A program made the translations under genes and the position numbers. The notes under the pieces are model-generated. The model was given only the letters and a program-made list of their open reading frames with translations, made no database searches and was not told the origin of the DNA. Below, piece by piece: positions 7,455 through 15,254 of a stretch of DNA of 15,598 nt (positions are counted from its first letter, which is position 1; every line of letters begins with the position of its first letter). Source of the stretch: a gamma proteobacterium symbiont of Lucinoma myriamae (GTDB taxonomy: Bacteria; Pseudomonadota; Gammaproteobacteria; GRL18); the NCBI GenBank assembly GCA_025655635.1, contig JAHXIM010000297.1:1-15598 (forward strand), read 5' to 3'.

Positions 7455-8372
7455 TTATTTCTGCTCTGGTGTATTAATTAAAGGCTTAACCGTTTTAATA
7501 TTAATGTTTTTTTTATTATTAGTAGTATTAGTTTCTGTTTCTTTCTCTGCATTCAAAGGAATTAACAATACCATTTTATCTTGTAGTTGTTTTTGTCTAT
7601 CCCGTATCTGTTGCTGCAACTTTTTATCCTGCGTATTAACTCTCTTTTTTTGAACAGCTAATGCATTTTTTTGTTGTCTGTCAGCGACGTCATCACCTAT
7701 TTTTATATCCGATAACGCTTCAGGTTTTATTTGAGCAGGATCTTCAGCTTTTTTTTCTTTTACATGAGCAGAGTCTAAATTCTTATTTTGAGTCTGCTCA
7801 ATCAATTGCGCTGGAAACTTTTTGCTTAAAGAACTATGCTCAGAAGATACGTCTTCAACTTCAACTGTATTAGTTGCTACAATGGGTTTGCTATGTGCAT
7901 CTACCGGGAACTTAGCTTCACTGTCCAGTTCCTGCTGGAAAGTCTTTGCTGCATTATCCATTGCCTTCTGTTCTTCAGATGAAAGTCTTTGTTTATATTC
8001 TTTCATTCTCCTAGAAAAATCATCTGCAGGCGGTGCCCTGTCAATAGCCAGGGATTGCAGGCTGTTATTTTCTATAAGCTTTTCTTCAACTAACTTTTTC
8101 CCAGCCAGATTGTTATCAGCACTCACTGAGTCCTCAACACTTAAAGAGTCCTCAACATATAAAGAATCTTCAACATTGGTGAAACTTTCTTTATTAGTTG
8201 ATTGTTGTCCTGATGATTCCGTTAGAGGCTTTATAGCGGGCTCAACGACATCATCTGACCAAAAACCATATTGAGTCAGATAAACATACAAAATCACTGA
8301 TAATACAATGATAATAGTTAAGTGACTGAGTATCCAGCGAAAAAACTTCATTTCCGGGCCTACTGATGACAC
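7455..8372 (-). CDS. Membrane-anchored acidic/Gln-rich protein, N-terminal part of a broken TM-TPR protein
   Basis: The 305-residue product has a short basic N-terminus, one transmembrane helix (about 14-33), and then a long polar region. That region is rich in Glu, Ser, Lys and Gln, with a repeated VEDS(L/V) stretch near residues 66-83 and probable coiled coil at about 115-150 and 230-275. The charge pattern predicts the bulk to be periplasmic. The GTG start at 8370-8372 is favoured by AAAGGA about seven bases upstream; an internal ATG at 8349-8351 would give 298 residues. It begins 16 bp after the ParA-family gene, so the two are surely co-transcribed. The architecture, helix then linker then C-terminal TPR (now separated by a TAA), recalls TPR scaffold proteins of envelope assembly systems. 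Without the TPR the product may not function. Confidence 0.75.
   Translation of the reverse strand: MSSVGPEMKFFRWILSHLTIIIVLSVILYVYLTQYGFWSDDVVEPAIKPLTESSGQQSTNKESFTNVEDSLYVEDSLSVEDSVSADNNLAGKKLVEEKLIENNSLQSLAIDRAPPADDFSRRMKEYKQRLSSEEQKAMDNAAKTFQQELDSEAKFPVDAHSKPIVATNTVEVEDVSSEHSSLSKKFPAQLIEQTQNKNLDSAHVKEKKAEDPAQIKPEALSDIKIGDDVADRQQKNALAVQKKRVNTQDKKLQQQIRDRQKQLQDKMVLLIPLNAEKETETNTTNNKKNINIKTVKPLINTPEQK
8121..8174. repeat. Three tandem 18-bp units inside the ParA-linked membrane protein gene
   Basis: Units at 8121-8138, 8139-8156 and 8157-8174 end in GTCCTCAAC, GTCCTCAAC and ATCTTCAAC. On the minus strand they encode six-residue repeats of the type VEDSLx. The unit length keeps the frame, so copy number could change without breaking the protein. 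The first half of each unit has diverged, so the duplication is not recent. Confidence 0.7.
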
Positions 8373-8388
8373 ACTGTATCCTTTTTAA

Positions 8389-9009
8389 TTATCCTGGATA
8401 AACAATACTGGCAAATTTATTCACTTCTGCCGCAGCTTTTCCCTTGGGTTCAAGTTCAAAAACAGCTAGGCCTTCACTAAACGAACGACGATATGTTGTT
8501 CTTTGATACAAACGTGTATCAATAAAGTCAATATAGGGCAGCATTTTCAGCGCATCTTCAGCTTCTCCCGTTTCACGAACACCTTTATGGGTATCTGCCC
8601 GATTAACGAAGCCTAACATTTGCGGCATATTCTTTTTTCCGCGTATATCTAAAACCATTTTTATAAAACGCTGTGTTGACCAGATATCAGCCTGACTCGG
8701 TGGTACGGGCACAATAATTCGATCAGTTAAAGCTATTGCCTTTTTCATGGATTCGGTATCAGCAGTACCAATGTCAATTAAAATTTCTTCTTTATTTGAG
8801 TTTTCTAATTCATCAAGTGAATTACTAATTAATATAAGAGGTTCGTACTCATCTTCTTCACGAATATCACCGACATCACTGAGTGTTGCCTGAGGGTCCA
8901 GATCAAAAAGTTCAACTTCATGATCATTTAATGCCAGCCATATGGCCAGATTAAAAGTCACTGTACTTTTTCCAGTACCGCCTTTGAGGTTCCCTACCAC
9001 TGTGATCAT
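8389..9009 (-). CDS. ParA/MinD-family ATPase without a ParB partner
   Basis: This 206-residue protein is a short ParA-type P-loop ATPase. The deviant Walker A is KGGTGKST (9-16) with the signature Lys at 9 and the catalytic Lys at 14. The Walker A' region is FDLDPQ (35-40) and Walker B is ILIDIG (76-81) with Asp79. The C-terminal part has the Arg/Tyr/Gly-Leu-x-Val pattern typical of orphan ParA proteins. There is no N-terminal DNA-binding domain, no amphipathic MinD-type C-terminus, and no parB gene or parS-like site nearby, so plasmid partition is unlikely. Orphan ParA ATPases commonly position cell structures such as carboxysomes, chemoreceptor clusters or flagella. The gene follows the sulfur globule-type gene across a hairpin and lies 16 bp before a membrane protein gene that is a likely partner. 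AGGA precedes the ATG. Confidence 0.9.
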   Translation of the reverse strand: MITVVGNLKGGTGKSTVTFNLAIWLALNDHEVELFDLDPQATLSDVGDIREEDEYEPLILISNSLDELENSNKEEILIDIGTADTESMKKAIALTDRIIVPVPPSQADIWSTQRFIKMVLDIRGKKNMPQMLGFVNRADTHKGVRETGEAEDALKMLPYIDFIDTRLYQRTTYRRSFSEGLAVFELEPKGKAAAEVNKFASIVYPG

Positions 9010-9030
9010 ATAAAATTCCTATACAGAGAA

Positions 9031-9070
9031 AATCTTAACTCCCGCTCTTACAAAAGCAGGAGTTAAGATT
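9031..9070 (-). terminator. Strong hairpin between the sulfur globule-type gene and the ParA gene
   Basis: AATCTTAACTCC (9031-9042) and GGAGTTAAGATT (9059-9070) are perfect inverted copies. Pairing extends inward by GC/GC across one mismatch, giving a 15-bp stem with a 10-base loop. It lies 17 bp past the stop of the globule gene and 21 bp before the ParA start. On the minus strand it is followed by only a few T residues (TTTTCTCT), so termination is probably partial. That would give high expression of the structural gene and low read-through into parA, and may also stabilise the upstream mRNA. Confidence 0.75.
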
Positions 9071-9087
9071 TATAGAGCAATTAATAG

Positions 9088-9510
9088 TTATTTTGCTGCA
9101 GGTGCTGGCGGTGCAACTGGAGGACGGCCATATGGACCATAGCCATAAGGTCTATAACCTCCATTATTCATATAGCGTTGATCGCCATAACCTCGGAATT
9201 GGTTATCCCAATTGTTATAACCACTGCCATAACCACGACCAGAAGCAGAACCACGTGTATCTCCCCGAGCACGTCCTCTGCCTCTTGATTTTATTGTTTC
9301 AATATCACCATCCATGTCTGCATCACCAGAACCATCTCCCCAGCCATTTCCATGGCCGCTTCCATAAGCATTATTGTTCCAGTTATTATTACCATAACCA
9401 TTCCAATTTGTATTACTATTTCCATCATCCCAAAAGGCACTGGCTTGCATCGGTATAATGACTGCACCTGCAACAAATGCTGCAGCTAATGCTTTTGATA
9501 CATATTTCAT
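9088..9510 (-). CDS. Sulfur globule envelope protein-like, secreted Gly/Asn/Tyr-rich protein
   Basis: The protein has a Sec signal peptide (MKYVSKALAAAFVAGAVI onward, probable cleavage after ASA), then FWDDGN and a Gly/Asn/Trp/Tyr-rich chain. The middle, GNGWGDGSGDADMDGD, followed by an RGRGRA-type Arg/Gly stretch and then Tyr/Gly/Pro-rich sequence, matches the pattern of sulfur globule proteins (CV1/CV2 type, SgpA/SgpB of purple sulfur bacteria). Those proteins coat sulfur droplets formed in the periplasm. I choose the ATG at 9508-9510 (140 residues): GGAG lies six bases before it, while the upstream in-frame ATG at 9520-9522 has no ribosome site and would add MERI before the signal peptide. 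The end is Pro/Ala-rich. The assignment rests on composition, motif order and signal peptide; other Gly-rich envelope proteins are possible. Confidence 0.8.
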   Translation of the reverse strand: MKYVSKALAAAFVAGAVIIPMQASAFWDDGNSNTNWNGYGNNNWNNNAYGSGHGNGWGDGSGDADMDGDIETIKSRGRGRARGDTRGSASGRGYGSGYNNWDNQFRGYGDQRYMNNGGYRPYGYGPYGRPPVAPPAPAAK

Positions 9511-9552
9511 AATACGCTCCATTTGATAATTGATTGTCCCTTATTTTATTCT

Positions 9553-9584
9553 GACAAATGAAATTGGAACATTATTCATTTGTC
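9553..9584. promoter_or_regulatory. 10-bp perfect inverted repeat upstream of the sulfur globule-type gene
   Basis: GACAAATGAA (9553-9562) and TTCATTTGTC (9575-9584) are exact reverse complements with a 12-bp centre. The site lies 33 bp past the RND pump stop (9617) and 43 bp upstream of the preferred globule gene start. On the minus strand no T-tract follows; instead a TAAAAT hexamer, a possible -10, comes shortly after. An operator for the downstream gene or a weak terminator for the pump operon are both possible. Confidence 0.45.
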
Positions 9585-9616
9585 TTAGCTAACGACTAAC
9601 AGCAATAAGTAGATGC

Positions 9617-12600
9617 TTATTCTTCGCCTAAACCACCCTTTAACTGTATTCCTCGACGCCCTTTTTTCTTAACCGCTTTCTTAACAGTACCTGATGTTTT
9701 CTTATCATCTGAAAGCGTAGACTTTTTAGTGCTGACAGACTTCTTTGTTACCACTTTTTTCTTAACCGTTTTTTTCTTAACAACTGATTTTTTCTTTACT
9801 GCAGCTTTTTCTGTTGCTTGCTTGGTATCAGCAGTTGTTGCACCAGAATCAGATACCTCAACTTTCTCAGGCTCAGATGCATCGGCTTTAGTAATATTTT
9901 CAGTTACCACCGGCTTTGAGTCATTCTCTGCTACGTTATCAACCTTAGGAGCTGCTTTTACTTCTGGCTCTTTTGCTGCAACAGTAGTTGCTGCTGGTTT
10001 ACTTGCTGCAGGTTCTGGTTTATCAACAGGTTTAGGAGCCGGCACTGCTGTTGTTTTAGGCGTCGTTGCTTGTGGTGTTACATCAGCTTTTTTAGTTCGT
10101 TTAAATAGTAATGTATACACACCTTGAAGACTCCACCAGACAACCTGGACGACAGTAACGATAATGCTATAGGTACTGAATAAAATATTAACAAAAGTAC
10201 TGCCGCCGGAAGAACCGCTTTCTTTTGGCTTATCTTTATCTTCCACACAATCCTGATAATCAGGGTGATCTTCACGCATTACATCACAAAAGGCACTACG
10301 TGCACTATAACAACCCAAAGGAATAACAATCAGCGTTAAAATGGTTGACACAAAAACACCAAACATGAGTGAAACGGCCATACCCTGAAAAATGGGATCC
10401 ATTAAGATTGCCGTAGAGCCCACAACAAGTGCTAAAGCAGTAATGACAATAGGTCTTGTTCGGGTGATACAGGCCATAATAATGGCTTCTTTGACTTCAA
10501 CACCACGACCAATCTCCTGTCGGGAATAATCAACCAGCAAGATTGAGTTACGCACGATAATTCCAGCCAGTGCGATAAAGCCGATCATTGAGGTCGCCGT
10601 GAACTCTGACCCCATAATAGCATGACCAGGAATAATTCCGACCAGTGTTAACGGGATAGATGAGATAATAACGGCGGGCAATCTAAAGTTACCAAACTCC
10701 CACACCACCAGCATATAAATAAGAATAATTGCAACACCAAATGCCAGTCCCATATCACGGAAAGTCTCGTAGGTAACCGTCCACTCACCTGTCCATTCAA
10801 AACCAGAGTGCTTATGCATATCAGATGCGTCTGGGGGTCCCATCAAAGTACCTGACAGTTGTTCTTTACGAGGCCCAAAATTTTCTTCCAGAGCAAGCAT
10901 ATCACCAACTTCAAAAATACCATAAATGGGTGCTGCAAACTCGCCAATGACTTCACCGATCACATACTCAACAGCTCTTAAATCTTTATGATAAATAACC
11001 GCTTCTTTAGAACCCTTAATAAAAACACCTAGTTCTGCCAGAGGCACGCTACCGCCTTGCATCGTAGGAACAGGCAGTTGACTCAAATTATTAAAGTTGG
11101 CTCGAATATCAAGAGGTACTTGTAAAACAATCATGGTAGCTTCAAGTATTGAACCATCTTTAATGTCACCCAGAACAAAGCCGCCCATAGCCATTTCTAA
11201 TGATGTATTGATCGCATCGACACTGACACCCGCACGAATTGCTTTTTCACGATTGACTCTGAAATTCCATATTTCATAAGGCTTCTGAATATAATTATCA
11301 ACATCAGTAATAGTACTTGCCTGTTTAAATAGCTCTGTTAACTGCATAGCGACTTCATGCCGTTCATGAGCAGTTGGACCGTAGACTTCGGCAACCATTG
11401 TCTGTAACACAGGAGGACCTGGCGGCATTTCAACAATCTGAAACTTTGGTTTAGAGAGTTGTGTATACACACCCGCTTTGACTTTTTTAGCGACAAAGTC
11501 TGACAAAATTTCTCTTACTTCCAGTGCAATTTCATGACTGCTTCGATCACGATCTTTCTTATGCAGTAATTGCACATTTAAATCAGCCTGCCAGGGCTGT
11601 TGACGTAAATAGTAGTGACGTACAAGACCATTAAAATCAAAAGGTGATGCCGTACCAACATAAGATTGAATGGCAGTCACTTCAGAAATTTTTCTCACTT
11701 CTTCAGCAAACTGGCGGGTTAAATTAGCCGTTATTGGTAATGAAGTTCCCTCAGGGAAGTTAATAACAACATTAAAAACGCCCTTATTATCCAAAGGCAT
11801 CATTTTCACTTTCACTGCTTTAAAATAAAACAGGCTGCAGCAAATAAAGAAAATAATAAACAGGGAGATAAGAAAACTGTTACCAGCAAATTTACTATCA
11901 ATAAGAGGATTTAGAATACCCCGATAAAAACCATCCAGACGCTTGACTGTTTTATGCTCGGCCTCTTCCATTTCATGCAAAGAGTCCATAGCCGGCTTGA
12001 AGCGGATAGCCAAATAGGGTGTGAAAGCAAATGCAGCGAATAAGGAATACATCATAGCGACAGAGCCCAGAGCTGGAATCGGCTCCATATAGGGTCCCAT
12101 CATACCGCGCACCATACCCATGGGTAATAAGGCTGCAATTACTGTAAAAGTAGCCAGAATGGTTGGATTACCAACTTCTCTTACCGCATCAATTGAAGTA
12201 CTGTCAGAAATTTCACCATCCATTGCCCAGCGGCGATACATATTTTCAACGACAACAATGGCATCATCAACTAAAATACCAATGGAAAAAATTAATGCAA
12301 ATAAACTTACCCGGTCAATGGTATAACCCATAATCAACGCAAAGAAAGTAGTCACTAGAATCACATTAGGAATAACAATAAAACACACTAATGCAGCACG
12401 CCAGTTCAAAAACCAGAAAATAAGAATCGACACCGCAACTGTCACCAGCACCAGCTTGAACATCAATCCATTCACTTTATCCTGTGCAGATTTACCGTAA
12501 TTACGAGTCACACTGATTTCAACATTACTGGGGATTAATCGCCCTTTCATTGAGTCAACACGATTTAGAACATCTTTAACTACGCTGACCCCATTAGTAC

Positions 12601-13534
12601 CAATTTTTTTAGCAATAGCCAATGTCACTGCTGGTGTACCATTAGCTGCCTTTTTTTCTGTTGAGGCAGGTCCGGTATAAAAATTAACAAATTTATGTGC
12701 TTCACCCGGCCCATGAATGACATCAGCTACATCTCGCACATAGACTGGATTACCATCATGCATGGCCACAACCAGACGCTCAACATCTTCTGAGTTTCGT
12801 AAGAAAGAACCCGTATAAAGGTTGAAGTTGCTTTCACCTGACTCAATTAAACCCACTGTTTTTTCACTATTAGCTGTCATAATGGTGCCGGCAATCTGCT
12901 CCAGAGTAATGCCGTAACCCGCCAGACGCTCTGGTTTAACTTCAATTCTTAATTGTTCCTGGCGACCGCTGATAACAAAACTCTGGCTGGTTTCAGGAAT
13001 TTCTTTTAACTCCTGCATAACATCCAGTGCAATAAGTCGCAACGCAGCATCGTCAAGACTGTCAGACCATAAAGTCAGAGCCACCATCGGCACATCATCA
13101 ACCCCTTTGGGTTTAACCAGCGGTTGTGATACACCCGGAGGAATCATATCCATATTGGATTGCAGTTTGTCATACAATTTAACCAGTGAGGGCCCCATTT
13201 CTTCACCGACTTCAAATTGTACAGTTACCATAGCCTGATCGCGCTGAGAAGCTGAATAAACATGATCAACCCCGGGAATTTCACTCATTATTCGTTCCAG
13301 TGGATCAGCAACGAGAGAAGCCACCTGTTCGGTTGAAGCACCGGAATAGCTGACAAAAACATCAACCATTGGTACCGATATTTGCGGATCTTCCTGTCTT
13401 GGAGTCATCATAAAACCCGCAAAACCAATAGCAAACGTGGCAATGATAAGTAACAGGGTTAATGGTGAGTGCATAAAGGTTTGAGTTAAATTACCAGCCA
13501 ACCCCAAACTATGTTTATTTTTTGAATTATCCAT
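9617..13534 (-). CDS. RND efflux pump, inner-membrane subunit with unusual long C-terminal tail
   Basis: This 1305-residue protein is an RND proton/substrate antiporter. The N-terminal TM1 is at about 23-43, then a large periplasmic porter domain. The TM4 proton-relay pair is Asp423-Asp424 in GILVDDAIVVVEN. A second porter domain follows, and TM10 reads GIIVRNSILLVDY with Arg where AcrB has Lys940. The standard fold ends near residue 1077, while family members are usually 1020-1100 residues. Here about 228 residues follow: a polar link with two Cys (about 1084 and 1097), an extra hydrophobic stretch (about 1113-1143), a Pro/Ala/Thr/Glu segment, and a Lys-rich segment (about 1245-1295) with repeated KKK blocks. 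It ends in GLGEE. The gene lies 95 bp after the adaptor gene. The ribosome site is weak. No TolC-like gene is in the window. Substrate is unknown. Confidence 0.93.
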   Translation of the reverse strand: MDNSKNKHSLGLAGNLTQTFMHSPLTLLLIIATFAIGFAGFMMTPRQEDPQISVPMVDVFVSYSGASTEQVASLVADPLERIMSEIPGVDHVYSASQRDQAMVTVQFEVGEEMGPSLVKLYDKLQSNMDMIPPGVSQPLVKPKGVDDVPMVALTLWSDSLDDAALRLIALDVMQELKEIPETSQSFVISGRQEQLRIEVKPERLAGYGITLEQIAGTIMTANSEKTVGLIESGESNFNLYTGSFLRNSEDVERLVVAMHDGNPVYVRDVADVIHGPGEAHKFVNFYTGPASTEKKAANGTPAVTLAIAKKIGTNGVSVVKDVLNRVDSMKGRLIPSNVEISVTRNYGKSAQDKVNGLMFKLVLVTVAVSILIFWFLNWRAALVCFIVIPNVILVTTFFALIMGYTIDRVSLFALIFSIGILVDDAIVVVENMYRRWAMDGEISDSTSIDAVREVGNPTILATFTVIAALLPMGMVRGMMGPYMEPIPALGSVAMMYSLFAAFAFTPYLAIRFKPAMDSLHEMEEAEHKTVKRLDGFYRGILNPLIDSKFAGNSFLISLFIIFFICCSLFYFKAVKVKMMPLDNKGVFNVVINFPEGTSLPITANLTRQFAEEVRKISEVTAIQSYVGTASPFDFNGLVRHYYLRQQPWQADLNVQLLHKKDRDRSSHEIALEVREILSDFVAKKVKAGVYTQLSKPKFQIVEMPPGPPVLQTMVAEVYGPTAHERHEVAMQLTELFKQASTITDVDNYIQKPYEIWNFRVNREKAIRAGVSVDAINTSLEMAMGGFVLGDIKDGSILEATMIVLQVPLDIRANFNNLSQLPVPTMQGGSVPLAELGVFIKGSKEAVIYHKDLRAVEYVIGEVIGEFAAPIYGIFEVGDMLALEENFGPRKEQLSGTLMGPPDASDMHKHSGFEWTGEWTVTYETFRDMGLAFGVAIILIYMLVVWEFGNFRLPAVIISSIPLTLVGIIPGHAIMGSEFTATSMIGFIALAGIIVRNSILLVDYSRQEIGRGVEVKEAIIMACITRTRPIVITALALVVGSTAILMDPIFQGMAVSLMFGVFVSTILTLIVIPLGCYSARSAFCDVMREDHPDYQDCVEDKDKPKESGSSGGSTFVNILFSTYSIIVTVVQVVWWSLQGVYTLLFKRTKKADVTPQATTPKTTAVPAPKPVDKPEPAASKPAATTVAAKEPEVKAAPKVDNVAENDSKPVVTENITKADASEPEKVEVSDSGATTADTKQATEKAAVKKKSVVKKKTVKKKVVTKKSVSTKKSTLSDDKKTSGTVKKAVKKKGRRGIQLKGGLGEE

Positions 13535-13571
13535 AGGATTAATATTACTCGTACTTGTTCATTATTTTCTA

Positions 13572-13602
13572 CTCAGTTGTATTCATTTAAGCACAAACTG
13601 AG
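13572..13602 (-). other. Intercistronic hairpin between adaptor and RND pump genes
   Basis: CTCAGTT (13572-13578) and AACTGAG (13596-13602) can pair around a 17-base loop in the 95-bp gap between the two pump genes. No T-tract follows on the minus strand. It probably adjusts mRNA stability or the ratio of the two subunits rather than ending transcription. Confidence 0.4.
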
Positions 13603-13629
13603 CAGCCTATTTTAATACTTTAAAGTGAA

Positions 13630-14769
13630 TTACTTTATCTCTGCACCGGGTTTCCAGTTTTGAGGTGGGTGATCAACAATTCGATCACCCGGTTTCAGAC
13701 CGGAAAGTACTGTATAGGATTTACCCCCATCCACTTTTTTACCCAGACGAATAACATGCATTTCAGCCATATTCTGATCATTCATAACCAGCACACTGGG
13801 TAAGCTTCCCATATGTTTAAGAATACTTGTTCTGGGGATAATAATGGAAGTAGTTGGTTTGGAGTTTTTAACAGGAATGGCAACTTCAGCATACATACCA
13901 GGTACACCATGAGTACCAATTGGTAAATCAAACTTTACCGTTACTGTATGTTTGCTTTTATCCGCCAGAGGGTATATTTGAGCCACTTTAGCTGGAATCA
14001 TCATGCCGCTCACATCCAGATAGGCTCTTACTGTATCGCCCACTTTCAGATAAGGAACTAACCTGACTGGCACTTCTGTACGAATTCGGATGTAATCGGT
14101 GTTGGCAAAAGAAAGCAAAGGCATTCCCGGCTGGACAGTATCGCCAACTTCGATAAACTTTTTAATAATCATGCCTTTAAAAGGTGCGATTGAACGTGTA
14201 TCTCTAAGCATTGCATCGATTTCATTAATCGCTTCACGCGCACTTCTGACACTGGATTGAGCCTGATTAACAGCAGAACCCTGATTATAAAGATTGGCCT
14301 GACGTTGTACATCATCATCACCATAACCCATGGAGTCGCTCATCTGTTTTGTGAACATTTGATCAAACATTCCAGGAAGTCCCATACCCGGCATTTGCGT
14401 TGCATTTTCTGTTTGCGGCGACCATAATTCTCGATTATATTGAACCTGAGAGTTTTGCAGTCCGGCGACCGCCCGATCATATTGAGCCAGTGCAGATTTA
14501 CGTTTCGCTAATAAACTTTCATCACTGATTGTTAATAATAAAGCACCTGCTTCAAAGGAGTCACCCTCAGTACCAGCTAAAAACTCAATTCGTCCGGGCA
14601 TTTGTGCTGATAAGGTCACTTCTTTGTATGGAATAACACTACCGCCAAGATAAATTTGGTCTAAATCTTTATGTGCTCCTACTTCAATTATTTCGCTGGA
14701 AAAAACTTCCCCGCCCAATAGCAATCCAATACTTAGAACAAAAGTGCAGCTTAAGCGCCTTAACATCAT
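13630..14769 (-). CDS. RND periplasmic adaptor (membrane fusion protein) with Met-rich insertion
   Basis: This 379-residue protein has a signal peptide (basic MMLRR, hydrophobic core to about 20, cleavage near residue 25). The first biotinyl-lipoyl half is at about 50-82 (PGRIEFLAGTEGDSFEAGAL). A helical hairpin follows at about 84-190, then the second lipoyl half (about 195-222, IAPFKGMI...VGDTVQPGMPL), a beta-barrel (225-300), and a membrane-proximal domain to 379. There is no lipobox Cys at the cleavage site. The hairpin is interrupted at 126-148 by a Met-rich segment with six Met in 23 residues, then a GYGDDD stretch. Met clusters in export adaptors can bind Cu(I) or Ag(I), but the segment could equally be a flexible loop. 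AAAAGG lies six bases before the first ATG. It precedes the RND pump and is doubtless its partner. Confidence 0.92.
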   Translation of the reverse strand: MMLRRLSCTFVLSIGLLLGGEVFSSEIIEVGAHKDLDQIYLGGSVIPYKEVTLSAQMPGRIEFLAGTEGDSFEAGALLLTISDESLLAKRKSALAQYDRAVAGLQNSQVQYNRELWSPQTENATQMPGMGLPGMFDQMFTKQMSDSMGYGDDDVQRQANLYNQGSAVNQAQSSVRSAREAINEIDAMLRDTRSIAPFKGMIIKKFIEVGDTVQPGMPLLSFANTDYIRIRTEVPVRLVPYLKVGDTVRAYLDVSGMMIPAKVAQIYPLADKSKHTVTVKFDLPIGTHGVPGMYAEVAIPVKNSKPTTSIIIPRTSILKHMGSLPSVLVMNDQNMAEMHVIRLGKKVDGGKSYTVLSGLKPGDRIVDHPPQNWKPGAEIK

Positions 14770-14850
14770 TTAATACCTTTTAAGTAGTAGTTTGTAATCG
14801 TAATTCAGTTCCATATTTTTAGAGCTATACCCTAAAGCATAACTAAAATA

Positions 14851-14869
14851 TAAAACGATTCTCATTTAA
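14851..14869 (-). promoter_or_regulatory. Weak Fur-like site upstream of the adaptor/RND operon
   Basis: On the minus strand the sequence reads TTAAATGAGAATCGTTTTA. The left half, TGAGAAT, fits the Fur consensus TGATAAT at six of seven positions, but the right half is poor. It lies 82 bp before the adaptor start, where an operator would be expected. Metal-dependent control of the pump is a tentative inference from this site and the Met-rich adaptor. Confidence 0.25.
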
Positions 14870-15234
14870 TCTTGCATAAATTCCAAAAACCAGGGTGTCA
14901 TTTACTATAATAAACAGCCAAAAAAGGGTCATTCCAATTTTCAGTAGAAAATGGATAATTTTACTCACAATACAATAAAAGGATGAGAACCCGTTAATTT
15001 AAGAACACTAAACTTATTATTTTTTTATCTTTATTACAAGACACTTTGTATTATTTTTATCAATATAAGCTGATTTTGTATCTAAAGAGTTTAATTATAC
15101 TCTTTTTAGTATCTAGAAAAGCCTTTTTAAAACTTAAGGCTAATAAAAGTCAGAAATACCAACATCCCTGGATAATAATTATTAAGTTATATAATAATAT
15201 TCTAACTTTCACATATAAAAAATCTGACTAGATT

Positions 15235-15254
15235 TTATTAGTCGATACTAATAA
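15235..15254. promoter_or_regulatory. 20-bp palindrome in the divergent intergenic region
   Basis: TTATTAGT (15235-15242) and ACTAATAA (15247-15254) are exact inverted copies around CGAT. An overlapping smaller pair, GACTA/TAGTC, lies at 15226-15243. The spacing suits a dimeric regulator site, and the palindrome lies 145 bp upstream of the tautomerase fragment. The sequence is AT-rich, so chance cannot be excluded. Confidence 0.35.

Noticed and set aside
7822..8274. Plus-strand open frame of 150 codons, Ser/Cys-rich
   Set aside because: It is the antisense shadow of the repetitive Glu/Ser-coding gene on the minus strand; the Ser/Leu/Cys composition is typical of such shadows.
9093..9458. Plus-strand His/Tyr-rich open frame opposite the sulfur globule-type gene
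   Set aside because: The His/Asn/Tyr bias is the complement of Gly/Trp/Asn codons of the real gene, which has a signal peptide and ribosome site.
9729..10127. Plus-strand Thr/Phe/Ala-rich open frame opposite the RND tail
   Set aside because: It mirrors the Lys/Ala/Val repeats of the pump tail and has no start signal. The minus frame continues unbroken from the conserved RND core.
14896..14930. Two GGGTGTCATT / GGGTCATT direct repeats upstream of the adaptor gene
   Set aside because: Only two imperfect copies, unequal in length, with no phasing to a promoter; likely chance.
15046..15231. 61-codon open frame in the right intergenic region
   Set aside because: Low-complexity Ile/Leu/Lys/Tyr sequence expected by chance in AT-rich DNA; no ribosome site or family resemblance.
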